This document shows positions 16,630 through 25,592 of a stretch of 64,000 nucleotides of DNA, one piece after another (within the stretch, counting starts at the first letter, position 1; every line of letters starts with the position of its first letter). The position numbers were made by a program, and so were the translations under genes. The notes below the pieces were generated by a model, which saw only the letters and a program-made list of their open reading frames with translations, ran no database searches and was not told the origin of the DNA. This DNA comes from an uncultured Eisenbergiella sp. (GTDB lineage Bacteria; Bacillota; Clostridia; Lachnospirales; Lachnospiraceae), in contig CAJUEL010000010.1 of NCBI GenBank assembly GCA_910585455.1, positions 1 through 64,000 on the forward strand, in the 5' to 3' direction.

Positions 16630-18321
16630 CTACATTTTTAACTGGAATCTCCCCACCAGATCCTTCATAAGCTGCGCCTGACCGGACAGCTCCTCACTGG
16701 CCGCCGCGCTCTCCTGCGCGGTCGCGGAATTTGTCTGTACAACGCTGGAAATCTGCTCAATCCCCAATGTAATCTGCTCAATCGCTTCCGCCTGATTATT
16801 GCTGGCATCAGAAATCTGACTGATGACGCCGGTGACCTCCTTTGCGCCGTCCACCGTATGAAGCAAAGCCTTCGCTGTGTCATCGGCGATCTGCGTTCCA
16901 TGCGCTACCGCTTTTAAGATACTCTCTATCAGCATCGCTGTATTCCTGGAGGCTTCGGCACTTTTATCGGCCAGATTGCGGACTTCACCGGCCACAACGG
17001 CAAATCCTTTTCCGGCCGCACCGGCGCGCGCCGCTTCTACAGCGGCATTCAGCGCGAGAATATTGGTCTGAAAAGCGATATCCTCAATCGTCTTGATGAT
17101 CTTGCTGACCGCATCCGAGCAGCTGCTGATCTCATTCATCGCCTGCATCATTTCCTGCATCTTCTGATTGCTTTCGTTCATCTCATTTCCGACCACATCC
17201 GCCATCTGGTTGGCCTGCCGGGCATGCTCCGCGTTCTGCTTCACCCTTTCAGATATTTCGTTGATGCTGGCAGCAAGCTCCTCAATCGAGCTTGCCTGTT
17301 GTGTCGCCCCCTGGGAAAGCGCCTGCGCCCCGCTGGATACCTGGTCAGAGCCGCTTGAAACCTGCGCAGCGCTCTGGTTGATCTGCAAAAGCGTCTGATT
17401 CAGTTTATCGGCAATTGCCCGGAAAGAAACCAGAAGCGGATGAAATCCGCCGGTATATTCCTCCTCACACTTAGAATCCACCGTAAAATCTCCGGAGGCC
17501 ATCCGCGCCAGAAAGCTGGTTTCATCGTCAATGATCATCTGAAGCTTCCGGATCAGCTCCCGCACCTGATCCGAAAGCATGCCAAGCTCATCCCTGGAAG
17601 TATAAGAAATCTCTATATCAAGATCTCCCTTTGCCATTCTGGAAGCGGCATTTTGTATTGCAAAAACAGGCCGCTTGATCCCCCGGATGATTACAAATGA
17701 GAAGTACATTCCAATCAGAATAATCGCCAGCATAATGCATGCCTGCAAAATCGTGGAATTTCTATAAAGCCTTTCGCTGGATGCGGTCTCTTCATCACTT
17801 CCATCCAGATTATATGTAACGATTTCATCGAGGGCGCTGTTTAACGAATTATAAAGCCCCACGCAGTCCCCCTCAAGAATGGAACGGGCTTCCTCGATTC
17901 TGCCCGCCTGCGCCAGCTCGATCAGACGGATATCTGCCTGATCATACTGTGACCAGATATCCATAGCGTTCTCATAAAACCCGCTCTCATCCTCATCAAT
18001 CAGCCCTTCATATCTGGCTAACAGGGAATCCATCTCCTTTTTTTCCTTTTCAAGATACTGCAGGCTCGAGTCCCTTACCTCATCTGTAAGCGCGGTGAGA
18101 TATCCTAATTCGTTGAGGCGGACATTGGAGAGCGTAGCAGTCATATCTCTTGCCACGTCCACGCTGGGCAACCAGCTTGTTGAAATATCCTGGGTCTTTT
18201 CGTTCAGGCTTCCCATCAGGATGAAGGACATGCCTCCTATTAAAAGCATGCCGATCAGCGCGACTCCCACCAATATGTAAAGTTTCAGGCTGATCTTCAG
18301 ATTTTGAATTTGTTTTTCCAT
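16630..18321 (-). CDS. Methyl-accepting chemotaxis protein
   Basis: The 563-residue chemoreceptor has one membrane helix at residues about 11-33, a periplasm-side four-helix-bundle sensor (about 35-185), a second helix (about 190-212), a HAMP domain and a long cytoplasmic coiled coil. The coil carries the hairpin tip IAFQTNILALNAAVEAARAG that contacts CheA/CheW. The sensor resembles 4HB_MCP_1; the ligand is unknown. There is no C-terminal CheR-binding pentapeptide (it ends GRFQLKM). No other chemotaxis or flagellar gene is in the window, so it is an orphan receptor here. Confidence 0.93.
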   Translation of the reverse strand: MEKQIQNLKISLKLYILVGVALIGMLLIGGMSFILMGSLNEKTQDISTSWLPSVDVARDMTATLSNVRLNELGYLTALTDEVRDSSLQYLEKEKKEMDSLLARYEGLIDEDESGFYENAMDIWSQYDQADIRLIELAQAGRIEEARSILEGDCVGLYNSLNSALDEIVTYNLDGSDEETASSERLYRNSTILQACIMLAIILIGMYFSFVIIRGIKRPVFAIQNAASRMAKGDLDIEISYTSRDELGMLSDQVRELIRKLQMIIDDETSFLARMASGDFTVDSKCEEEYTGGFHPLLVSFRAIADKLNQTLLQINQSAAQVSSGSDQVSSGAQALSQGATQQASSIEELAASINEISERVKQNAEHARQANQMADVVGNEMNESNQKMQEMMQAMNEISSCSDAVSKIIKTIEDIAFQTNILALNAAVEAARAGAAGKGFAVVAGEVRNLADKSAEASRNTAMLIESILKAVAHGTQIADDTAKALLHTVDGAKEVTGVISQISDASNNQAEAIEQITLGIEQISSVVQTNSATAQESAAASEELSGQAQLMKDLVGRFQLKM

Positions 18322-18463
18322 ATCCTATATATCCTTTCATCTTTTATCAACCCTCATGACCCCGCCTCCTGATCCGGAGCCAGAAGTACAGGCTCCGCTT
18401 CTATGCGGAACCTGCTTAAAAATTATATCATATTTCCCGCGCAATTTCAATTCACTTTTCACC

Positions 18464-19960
18464 TTAGCCGCCGCATATCACTCTGTCATCTACATCCCGA
18501 ACCGTACACCGTTCGATCACAGCCCGCAGCAACCGGACCCGCTTGCAATACTCCAGGCTTCCGACAATCATGATCCGGTCCCTTGCCCGGGAAAGCGCAA
18601 CATTCAGCCTTCTCTCATCGGCAAGGAAACGGTATGGTCCCGCCGTTCTGGTGACGGAAAAAATCACAATATCGCTTTCTTTTCCCTGAAATCCATCCAC
18701 CGTATCGATTCTGATTCGTTCAGACTCCGGACAGCTTTCCCGCAGTATCCGTATCTGCGCTTTATATGGCGCAATGACCGCAACCGAAGCATCGGAAGAA
18801 CCGTTTTTTAGAATATCCTTCAGCAGGCTTTTAATAATGGCGCACTCGTCCCTGTTATAGATTTGCGGCCTGTCCGCATTTGATTTTTGTTCAACCGGCC
18901 ATTGCCGTGAGGGCTGATACTGCATCCAGACAAGTCCTCCCTCCACGCTTTGGTTCCTGCCGTTTTTCAGCCTCCCCTCATAGAAGGTCCGGGAAATCAT
19001 ATCTCCGATCTGATTCGACATCCGATACTGCGTGTCAAGCACAGTGGTACTTTCCGCTGTCTCAAAAAGCCTGTTGATATACATGTATTTGTCCAGGTTG
19101 CAGCCCTGTATGCTCCGGATGATATCCTGCTCCTCTGAACAGAAAACCGGCGGCAGCTGTCTGGGATCTCCGATCAAAATCACCTTTTTTGATATCAGCA
19201 AAGGAGCCAGTATTTCTGGCAGGGTGGCCTTACAGACCTCATCGATGATCGCAACGTCAAACATTTCCGTCGTATCCCCAAAATCATAGGCTGCCGTCCT
19301 GTTACACGTCATTCCCGTAATATTCGCGGAAAGTGCAAGCGCCATTTCCAGGCTTCTGTTTTCCGCATCGCCCAATTCCTCTGCAATGATGCGAAACGCA
19401 TCCCTGTCCTGTAAACAGTCCTCTGCCCAGCTTAAATAGGACTGCACGATCGCCCCCGGAGAAAAGGCATCCATCGAATCATCATTTTCCCTGTCCCGAA
19501 TCCTGACGATCCTGATTTTCTGATCATAATCCGCGATTCTGGAAATCAGATTGTTGACGGCAATATGCGTTTCCGAGCAAACCAGAATCCTGATTCCGGG
19601 ATTCTGCCTGCACAGCTGCAGACAAATTTCGGCAATAACCTGCGTCTTTCCTGTTCCCGGCGGTCCCTGAATCAAAGAAAGATTGTCGCTTCCCAGGGCA
19701 ATCCTGACCGCCCTCTTCTGCGACGCATTCAGCGTAAGAAAATAATCCGCACACTCTTTTTCCACCGGCGTCCCCGCCGCCGGCTGAATAAACTCCTTCA
19801 ACAGCGCCGGATTCAAAACAGCCGCACAGCGGACACGCTCTATCGTTTTCAACTGCCGCGCAATTTTAATCCGCTCCCCCTCCTCCTCCGCCTGCGCCAG
19901 ACGCTCATATAAAAATGTTCTCCAGCTCAACAAGTGCTCCGTCCAAAGCTGCCCGTCCAT
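18464..19960 (-). CDS. UPF1/Dna2-like SF1 helicase
   Basis: The 498-residue protein shows all main SF1B helicase motifs: motif I GPPGTGKT (residues 99-106), motif Ia SETHIAVN, motif II IIDEVCKAT (about 237-245, Val replacing the usual Ala/Gln), motif III LIGDPRQLPPVF, motif V TVDGFQGKESDIV and motif VI VALSRARDR. It should unwind DNA or RNA using ATP. The N-terminus before motif I is only about 98 residues, short for the family. The start at 19960 has GGAGG 7 bases upstream. It is the last gene of the unit beginning at 24409 and overlaps the original end of the interrupted gene before it. Confidence 0.88.
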   Translation of the reverse strand: MDGQLWTEHLLSWRTFLYERLAQAEEEGERIKIARQLKTIERVRCAAVLNPALLKEFIQPAAGTPVEKECADYFLTLNASQKRAVRIALGSDNLSLIQGPPGTGKTQVIAEICLQLCRQNPGIRILVCSETHIAVNNLISRIADYDQKIRIVRIRDRENDDSMDAFSPGAIVQSYLSWAEDCLQDRDAFRIIAEELGDAENRSLEMALALSANITGMTCNRTAAYDFGDTTEMFDVAIIDEVCKATLPEILAPLLISKKVILIGDPRQLPPVFCSEEQDIIRSIQGCNLDKYMYINRLFETAESTTVLDTQYRMSNQIGDMISRTFYEGRLKNGRNQSVEGGLVWMQYQPSRQWPVEQKSNADRPQIYNRDECAIIKSLLKDILKNGSSDASVAVIAPYKAQIRILRESCPESERIRIDTVDGFQGKESDIVIFSVTRTAGPYRFLADERRLNVALSRARDRIMIVGSLEYCKRVRLLRAVIERCTVRDVDDRVICGG

Positions 19961-20749
19961 CCTGCTCCCTCCATTTATATTCTGAAACAATACCGGTAAT
20001 CTCAATCAGCGTGCGGTGGCAGAAAGCTGCGGCGGGTAAACGGGAAGCGCGGCGGACACAGGCTGTTTCCGGTCGCTTTATCCGAAGCGGAGAAATTCCC
20101 AAAACAGAGGAAGATTCCTGCCACAGGGCGCAATACTGTCCGAACGAAGTGAGTTTGTTGCGCCCTGTGGCGTCCAGGAATCGCCCTCTGCTTTGCGGAA
20201 TTTCCCGCTTCGGATATCGCGACCGGAAACAGCCTGTGCCCATCGCGCTTCCCGTTTACCCGCCGCAGCTTTCTGCCACCGCACGCGTCCTTAAGCCACT
20301 GGCATTGAACCTGAATTGTAACCCGAAATCACAAAATCCAGCGTATCTCTGTAAAGCTGGAGATTGACGTCCGGCAGCAATGCTTTTAAGATGGCCTCCT
20401 TTACCCTGACGGTCTCCGCATCACGCCCGCTCTCAAGCAGAAGCCCTCCGTTGCTGATGCTGCCTGTCAACGATGCCGGCACATCAACTGTATACCGTTT
20501 ATCGAGGCACATTTCTATTAAGGCAAGAATCCCTTCCGAAACGGATAAAGCGCCTCTTTCCACATCCGCCGCCAATATCTGCTGGTTCACGAGGTGTTTG
20601 ATTCCATTCGCCAAAACAATCTCCGAAAAAACCGGCAGCGCATCCGCAATTTCACGGGCATCCGTAAATCCGTTCAAAACCAATCGGAAGATAATGCGCT
20701 CCACCACGCCAAACTGGCGTCCCAGCTGAAAATCAATTTTTACGTCCAC
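19905..20749 (-). pseudogene. Small winged-helix-like gene split by a hairpin element
   Basis: From a GTG at 20749 (GGAGGGCGGAC upstream) the frame encodes 142 native residues with a winged-helix-like beginning (FGVVERIIFRLVLNGFTDAR, then LVNQQILAADVERGALSVSE). It then runs into GTTACAATTCAG of the hairpin element and stops at 20291. Beyond the element another frame reads IEITGIVSEYKWREQDG and ends at 19905 inside the helicase start. Removing 20009-20322 (314 bp) joins both parts in frame into a protein of about 176 residues. I do not recognise the family. The gene overlaps the coiled-coil gene by 17 bp. In this strain only a truncated 152-residue product can be made. Confidence 0.65.
20009..20322. 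mobile_element. Long hairpin element inserted in a gene
   Basis: The region 20009-20286 folds onto itself: GCGTGCGGTGGCAGAAAGC at the left pairs with GCTTTCTGCCACCGCACGC at the right, and the match continues inward with bulges to an apical GAACGAAGTGAGTTT. The right side extends to a GTAAC end (CTGAATTGTAAC, 20311-20322), the family terminus. The central 150 bp are clearly related to the element at 54444. Excision restores an open frame in the host gene. It has no coding capacity. Confidence 0.7.
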
Positions 20750-22415
20750 GTCCGCCCTCCCTACCCTTGCGCTCCTCTATTTCCTTTTTCCGAAGCTCCA
20801 ATATGCTTTCCTCATGCAGCTCTGCCGCGTTGGGTCTGAGATACTTCGGCACACACTGATGGCGCTTCCGTTCAAATTCTCTCTGACATACCGCTTCTAC
20901 TGCCGCCTGCTGCTCCAGCTGCGCCCGCAGGGAACGCTCATTTTCCTGCGTATATGTCAGTGAGTTCTGTATATATCCCAGGGCCAGCCTCGCCTGCGAT
21001 ACCTCCGACGATTCCGAAAACCACTTCATCAGGAAAATTCTGTCATCGTTTTTCTTACATTGCTCTAGCCTGCGGGAAGCCTCCGATACCTTTCGCTGTA
21101 TTTCCGCGACAGTTTTTTCTGCATTCTCATGCCGCGCTATAAGCTCCTCCTTCCGCTGCCTGAGCTCGCCCGCCTGTTTCTCATGGACTTCGGTTATTTG
21201 GGCCAGCTCCTCCTGATAAATCCGTTCGGCCTCCGCAGCCCCCTCTTTCCGGATTTTCCGGATTTCAGCCAGGCGGGTATGTATGATGCGCTCTTCGTCC
21301 GACAGCCCGTTCCTTTTATCCATCAGAATTGGCGCTTGACAGCTGGTGCAAAGCTGCAGAATATAATCACGCTTCTCAAACCATTTTTTCCTTTCATCCT
21401 TCTTTTCTGAAATGGTTTCCTGCAGATCATTCATATTGGAGGAAAGCTCCTTTCGTTCCTCCTGCAGCTGCTCCCACCTGTCCTGATCGTTTGCATGCTC
21501 GCTCGCCATTCTGTGCAGCTCCCCGTCCACGCTGCGCAGTCTGTCTCTCACACTGTTTTTTTCCTGATAGGCGTAGCTGATCTCACCGCCCAGGTATGTG
21601 AGGGGCTTTGTCCAGTAAAAGCGGATCCTGCCTGCCATTTCTTCCAGCTTGCCGCTGATTTTTCTGATTTCGGCCTTTATTTCTGCGCTTTCCTTTTGCA
21701 TTTCTTTTTTTCTTCGTCTGATCCTTGCCCTTTTTGAAGCCAGCTGCCTGCTGTAGCGGATTTTCTGCCGGATGACCCAGGATACATATTGGATTGTCGG
21801 AAGATAATCCGAGCGCTCCTGTATCATCTCCTTCAATCTCATCAACGCAAACCGTTCGAGTTTTTTCTCATTTCCACAGGCATCGATCGCTACGGACACC
21901 TTCGTCAAAAGCGTGCCCGCATCGTCCCCTTCCCGAAAATCCGCCATGCAGCCGGAATTGACCGCCAGCCAGATGATATCCTCCACATTGGCGAGCGCCG
22001 TCAGCTCGTCCTGCCGCTTTTTCAGCGTTTCAATTTCAACGCCGATATATGCCATCTGCTCACCGAGAAAAAGTTCCTCCTCCTGCAGGATTTCAGCTTC
22101 CTTCCGTTTGATATCCTGCATCTGATACAGACATCTGCGATGCAGGTAATGCTCCGTATATTGGACAACATCCTCCCGCAGGGCCGTCAGAATTTCCTTC
22201 CTCTGCCCCAGCTTTTGGGCAAGGCCGGATTTCAGCAGTTCCTCTTCCCTGTTTTGGTCCGCCGCAATCCGCTCCAGCTGCGCTTCGCATTCCCCGACCT
22301 TTCTGTCATACTCGATCTGACAGGCATCCACCCGGGCTCTCAGCTTCTCCGCTTCCCTGCGAAGGGACCTGTTGATGAGCAGACGATGCGGCATAACATA
22401 ATCCCACGCACTCAT
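20733..22415 (-). CDS. Coiled-coil protein with central CxxC motif
   Basis: The 560-residue charged protein is largely coiled coil: residues about 15-135, about 225-350 and about 380-480. Between the second and third coils lies CTSCQAPI (Cys 356 and 359) in the place where Rad50-type proteins carry a zinc hook. No P-loop or other ATPase motif is present, so it is not an SMC protein itself. The segment at 140-220 is globular (NVEDIIWLAVNSGCMADF). The start codon overlaps the upstream gene's stop by 4 bp and its end overlaps the next gene by 17 bp, so it belongs to a coupled operon. I do not recognise the family; a structural or scaffold role is inferred. Confidence 0.7.
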   Translation of the reverse strand: MSAWDYVMPHRLLINRSLRREAEKLRARVDACQIEYDRKVGECEAQLERIAADQNREEELLKSGLAQKLGQRKEILTALREDVVQYTEHYLHRRCLYQMQDIKRKEAEILQEEELFLGEQMAYIGVEIETLKKRQDELTALANVEDIIWLAVNSGCMADFREGDDAGTLLTKVSVAIDACGNEKKLERFALMRLKEMIQERSDYLPTIQYVSWVIRQKIRYSRQLASKRARIRRRKKEMQKESAEIKAEIRKISGKLEEMAGRIRFYWTKPLTYLGGEISYAYQEKNSVRDRLRSVDGELHRMASEHANDQDRWEQLQEERKELSSNMNDLQETISEKKDERKKWFEKRDYILQLCTSCQAPILMDKRNGLSDEERIIHTRLAEIRKIRKEGAAEAERIYQEELAQITEVHEKQAGELRQRKEELIARHENAEKTVAEIQRKVSEASRRLEQCKKNDDRIFLMKWFSESSEVSQARLALGYIQNSLTYTQENERSLRAQLEQQAAVEAVCQREFERKRHQCVPKYLRPNAAELHEESILELRKKEIEERKGREGGRGRKN

Positions 22416-24409
22416 GACGCATTTCCTCCGCTGATAAGAAGCATGGCTTCCTCAAAGGAAACATATTGTCTTCCGATCATCATCTCATCCTGCTGCATAA
22501 ACCACGTCAGCTTTTCCACAAAAGGTCGCAGCAGACTTTGGCTGTTCTTATCCTCCATCAGGTCATGAAGCATATCGTTCAGCTCTGTGTTGACCTCGTT
22601 TCTGTGGCGCATATAATCCAGAATGGCGGAATGCGCAGTTTTCCTTTGCTCCAGCTCCTTAAGCAGACTGTCTGCGTTCTCTGTCAGAGCCCCGGAAACA
22701 CCGATATACTGCATGTACGAGCCCGCCACATAAGTGTTGATGGACTCCCGGAATTCTCCCTCCATCGCCTCCCTTTGCTCTGCAAACATCTCCCGAAGCG
22801 CCTTCATCCTCTTTTGATGCTGCTCTTCCAGCGCCTGCAGCGCCCTTCGTTTTTCCGCTTCCATGTCTGCTGCCCTGGATTCCAGCTGATCCCCTATGGC
22901 CTTCATCGCCTTTTTGTGAAGGTTATATTCCTTTAAATCGGATATGAGGTTATAGCAGGGCAGCAAATCCTTGAAGGACAGGCGAAACTCCGACAGACTT
23001 TCCATCGTATCGGCAAAATAATATACCTTCTCGCATCCGTTCAATTCAATCTGCGCATTGATTTCATCAATGCACTTACAATATGCCTTTTGCGCATCCC
23101 GATTGGCCGTTTCGATGATGGCATTGGCGCCTATTCCGATCAGAAGACCGCCGACCACAGATCCGATCACCGTTCCGATGGGTCCCAGGCTTGAACCGAT
23201 CGCCGCTCCGGTCGCCGCTGCCGTCTTCGCGGATGCGGCCAGACTTACCCCCTGCGCGAGGGCCTGACCGCCAAGCTGCCCGGCGATTTGTCCCCCAAGC
23301 TGTCCGGCAAACCAGCCGCCGCCAAAGCCCGCAGCGGAGGTAAACGCATTGTTCACGGAATTGCATAAAAGATCATCCGTATCGATCGTCTGCGCCACAA
23401 AGCATCGATACAGGTCCTTCGCAAAATCGACCGCGACATTCGTCGCCGCCATGACGGGAATCGCTTCCAGAGAATTCGATGCGACCTCTCTGCCGAGCAT
23501 TTTCCCGAAAAGCTGGACGGAACCGGCGATTGCCCCGCCCCGGACTCCCCCTTCTGCCGCGCCGCATAAAATATGTTCCACGCTTTTTATGAATTGATCC
23601 TCCGGAAGATCTCTTGCGTTTCTGATCACGCCGATGATTTCCTGCACCGTTGTCACGATCAGACCGGTTGCCGCGCCCGCCGCAATGGCCCTGCCCAGGT
23701 TCACTCTGTTTAATTCATCCAGCTTTTCCTGCCGTTTGCCATACTCCGGCACAGACTGCGCTTTCATGCTGTCGGCAAGCTCCGCCGCTTCCCCGGGCGT
23801 AATCGCATCGGAGGACACGGTTTTTCCGTCAACCGTCACCTTGACGGTATCGTTCACGCCCTGACCGGCGCCTCCCACAAACTCCACGTCCTGATACTGG
23901 GGATTGCTCATATCCTTGGCATAATCGGCGGCATTATTGTGCATTTTCGCCTGATAATCAACGGTCCGCCGGGGCTTGCTCCAAATGTGCTTCCGCGTCC
24001 ATACGGAAATATCCGTTTTCATATCCGTTCCGGAAAGAACAGAGCCGTCCGGCATTTCGCCCTTTGTATAAACGCCGATCTTCCTGTCCGGAATTCCCTT
24101 GGCAAGGGCATTGATCTTCAAGGTCTGTTTATAATATTCCTCCGCCGCGAAGCCCTTGTACTGCTGCGTGGGCGTCCGGACCGGCATGCCGGTGGATTTC
24201 GCAATGGCCGACCTGTCCAGCGCCCTCGCATAGCCGTCCATGGCGGACTGCAGGCTGTTCGTCTGGACGCCTGCCCGCGTGGCCGTTCCCACCGAGGAAG
24301 CATCCCTCACCGCGGTCAACGGCTGCGCGTCATCGCGGGAAAGCTCCAGGATGGCGTCGTAATCGATATCGTCGGCAAACGACATTTCTTTTCTGATAAA
24401 ATCGCTCAT
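22412..24409 (-). CDS. Large glycine-zipper protein with possible nuclease-like N-terminus
   Basis: The 665-residue protein has three parts. Residues 82-160 contain KGFAAEEYYKQT, then GTDMKTDISVW and VDYQAKMHN; the spacing of E90, D133 and Q153-A-K155 resembles a PD-(D/E)XK-type fold with a QxK ending. Residues about 240-430 are rich in Gly and Ala with membrane-inserting or glycine-zipper character (GWFAGQLGGQIAGQLGGQAL, then IGTVIGSVVGGLLIGIG). Residues about 500-590 form a coiled coil. AGGTGACAGTAA precedes the ATG. It is the first gene of the four-gene unit. A membrane-acting or DNA-acting effector is conceivable, but the family is not recognised and function is unknown. Confidence 0.7.
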   Translation of the reverse strand: MSDFIRKEMSFADDIDYDAILELSRDDAQPLTAVRDASSVGTATRAGVQTNSLQSAMDGYARALDRSAIAKSTGMPVRTPTQQYKGFAAEEYYKQTLKINALAKGIPDRKIGVYTKGEMPDGSVLSGTDMKTDISVWTRKHIWSKPRRTVDYQAKMHNNAADYAKDMSNPQYQDVEFVGGAGQGVNDTVKVTVDGKTVSSDAITPGEAAELADSMKAQSVPEYGKRQEKLDELNRVNLGRAIAAGAATGLIVTTVQEIIGVIRNARDLPEDQFIKSVEHILCGAAEGGVRGGAIAGSVQLFGKMLGREVASNSLEAIPVMAATNVAVDFAKDLYRCFVAQTIDTDDLLCNSVNNAFTSAAGFGGGWFAGQLGGQIAGQLGGQALAQGVSLAASAKTAAATGAAIGSSLGPIGTVIGSVVGGLLIGIGANAIIETANRDAQKAYCKCIDEINAQIELNGCEKVYYFADTMESLSEFRLSFKDLLPCYNLISDLKEYNLHKKAMKAIGDQLESRAADMEAEKRRALQALEEQHQKRMKALREMFAEQREAMEGEFRESINTYVAGSYMQYIGVSGALTENADSLLKELEQRKTAHSAILDYMRHRNEVNTELNDMLHDLMEDKNSQSLLRPFVEKLTWFMQQDEMMIGRQYVSFEEAMLLISGGNAS

Positions 24410-24514
24410 TTACTGTCACCTCGCTTTTGCGCCTGACCGCTTTGGGCGCTTACAGGCAAAAACGGGATTTCCCTTTCCCATGCCTGGAAACCGGTTCTGA
24501 CTTTTTTAGCTGCC

Positions 24515-25239
24515 TCAAGCTACGATCCGCTCATATAAGAGGACAAATGATATTGCTATCCAAAAATAACAGCATATCGCAACTTCCCACACCAAACGGG
24601 GTGGGAAGTTTGAGTTATAACTTTCCAGATTTGCAAGTACCAGTAATTGATTCAAAGTTGATACATCCCGCATATATGTATAGGCTATCTGTGCAGGAGT
24701 TAATACTGGCGGAATCAGATTTTCTTTTATCGCATCAGTATGTATCCTGTAATTCAACTTAGAAATCTCCCTGTTCAAATTCCAATTCAAAGATAAGCGT
24801 CTGTTCTCATCCGTCTTTAATCTTCTGTAGTCTTTCATAATGTACAACTGGAATTCCGGTGAAATCCAAGTTGCAAAAGACATAGCAACATCACTATGAG
24901 CGTATGTTCCACCATAACGTCCCGCTTTTGAAACAATTCCAATGGCATTTGTAGCTTCTATCCACTTTTTAGGAGACATTGTAAATGCATTCGCTCCTGC
25001 CAGTTTTCTAAACCCCTCGAATTCGAGGGGTTTAAAATCTGGGTTATGAAGTTTTTCCCATAATCCCCAAAATCTATCACATCCCGATTTCTCATCCGAT
25101 TTTGTATAACCGCTGTTGGATCATCACTTTTATATCGGGCTATATCCGTCAATGAAATAAATTCATTTTCAAAATCCTGTGTATAAATACCAATATTAAT
25201 CCCATTTGCGTGAATTGTTTCTTTGATTATTTTCCCCAT
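24515..25239 (-). pseudogene. KilA-N domain protein gene, frameshifted and internally deleted
   Basis: From the ATG at 25239 (AAGGAGGAACA upstream) the frame encodes a KilA-N start (IYTQDFENEFISLTDIARYK, then DPTAVIQNRMRNRDVIDF). Near 25065 the frame is lost; the next frame continues with GLWEKLHNPDFKPLEFEGF, KLAGANAFTMSPKKWIEATN and the conserved GRYGGTYAHSDVAM. So a 1- or 2-base indel lies in the GATTTTGGGG stretch. Further on, TYMRDVSTLNQLLVLANLES seems to lack the segment normally between TPAQIAYTY and the LNQLL helix. The last 25 residues are foreign and include a hairpin. KilA-N proteins are phage or island DNA-binding proteins. Confidence 0.75.
24581..24610. repeat. Hairpin in the 3' end of the KilA-N pseudogene
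   Basis: Perfect 10-bp arms AACTTCCCAC and GTGGGAAGTT surround a 10-base loop. It may act as a terminator or mark where the gene was cut. A separate 26-bp perfect palindrome centred on CTCGAATTCGAG lies at 25009-25034 inside the coding part. Confidence 0.5.
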
Positions 25240-25292
25240 TGTTCCTCCTTGATATCACAATTATTCTCACCCCTCTCACTTTAGCATTTATT

Positions 25293-25592
25293 TCATTCTG
25301 TAAGATATTCTGTTAAACAATCATTTTCATCTTCCCACATCTCCCGATATGCATCAATATAAGACTTAATGCAACCCGGATAAATATACAAATACGTTCT
25401 GCACACTTTTTTATATAAATATAACATTTTTTCATCACAAGCAAAATCCAACAAATAGTCAAGGAAATAGGATAATTCCTCTTCTGATACTTTCCTTCTA
25501 CACACCTCCTCGACTAATGGCAGATAAATATCATAAGCTTTCTTATGCAGTTGATTTATCTGTTCTGCCATTTGAAATATACTTTCTCCCAT
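25293..25592 (-). CDS. Small helical protein, partner of the methyltransferase tail
   Basis: The 99-residue acidic, all-helical protein (for example MAEQINQLHKKAYDIYLPLV, then DYLLDFACDEKMLYLYKKVC) is preceded by GAGGTG 5 bases before the ATG at 25592. Its start overlaps the stop of the upstream fragment by one base, so it was translationally coupled to a longer gene. I recall similar small proteins next to genes ending in the same tail, but the function is not known. It is rich in Cys and Tyr. It may be a functional leftover. Confidence 0.55.
   Translation of the reverse strand: MGESIFQMAEQINQLHKKAYDIYLPLVEEVCRRKVSEEELSYFLDYLLDFACDEKMLYLYKKVCRTYLYIYPGCIKSYIDAYREMWEDENDCLTEYLTE

Noticed and set aside
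19905..20243. Separate 112-residue gene across the hairpin
   Set aside because: Its first two thirds are hairpin sequence; only the last part looks like protein and is better read as the split gene's end.
25009..25034. 26-bp perfect palindrome as an operator
   Set aside because: It lies inside the conserved KilA-N coding sequence (FKPLEFEGF), so coding constraint explains it.
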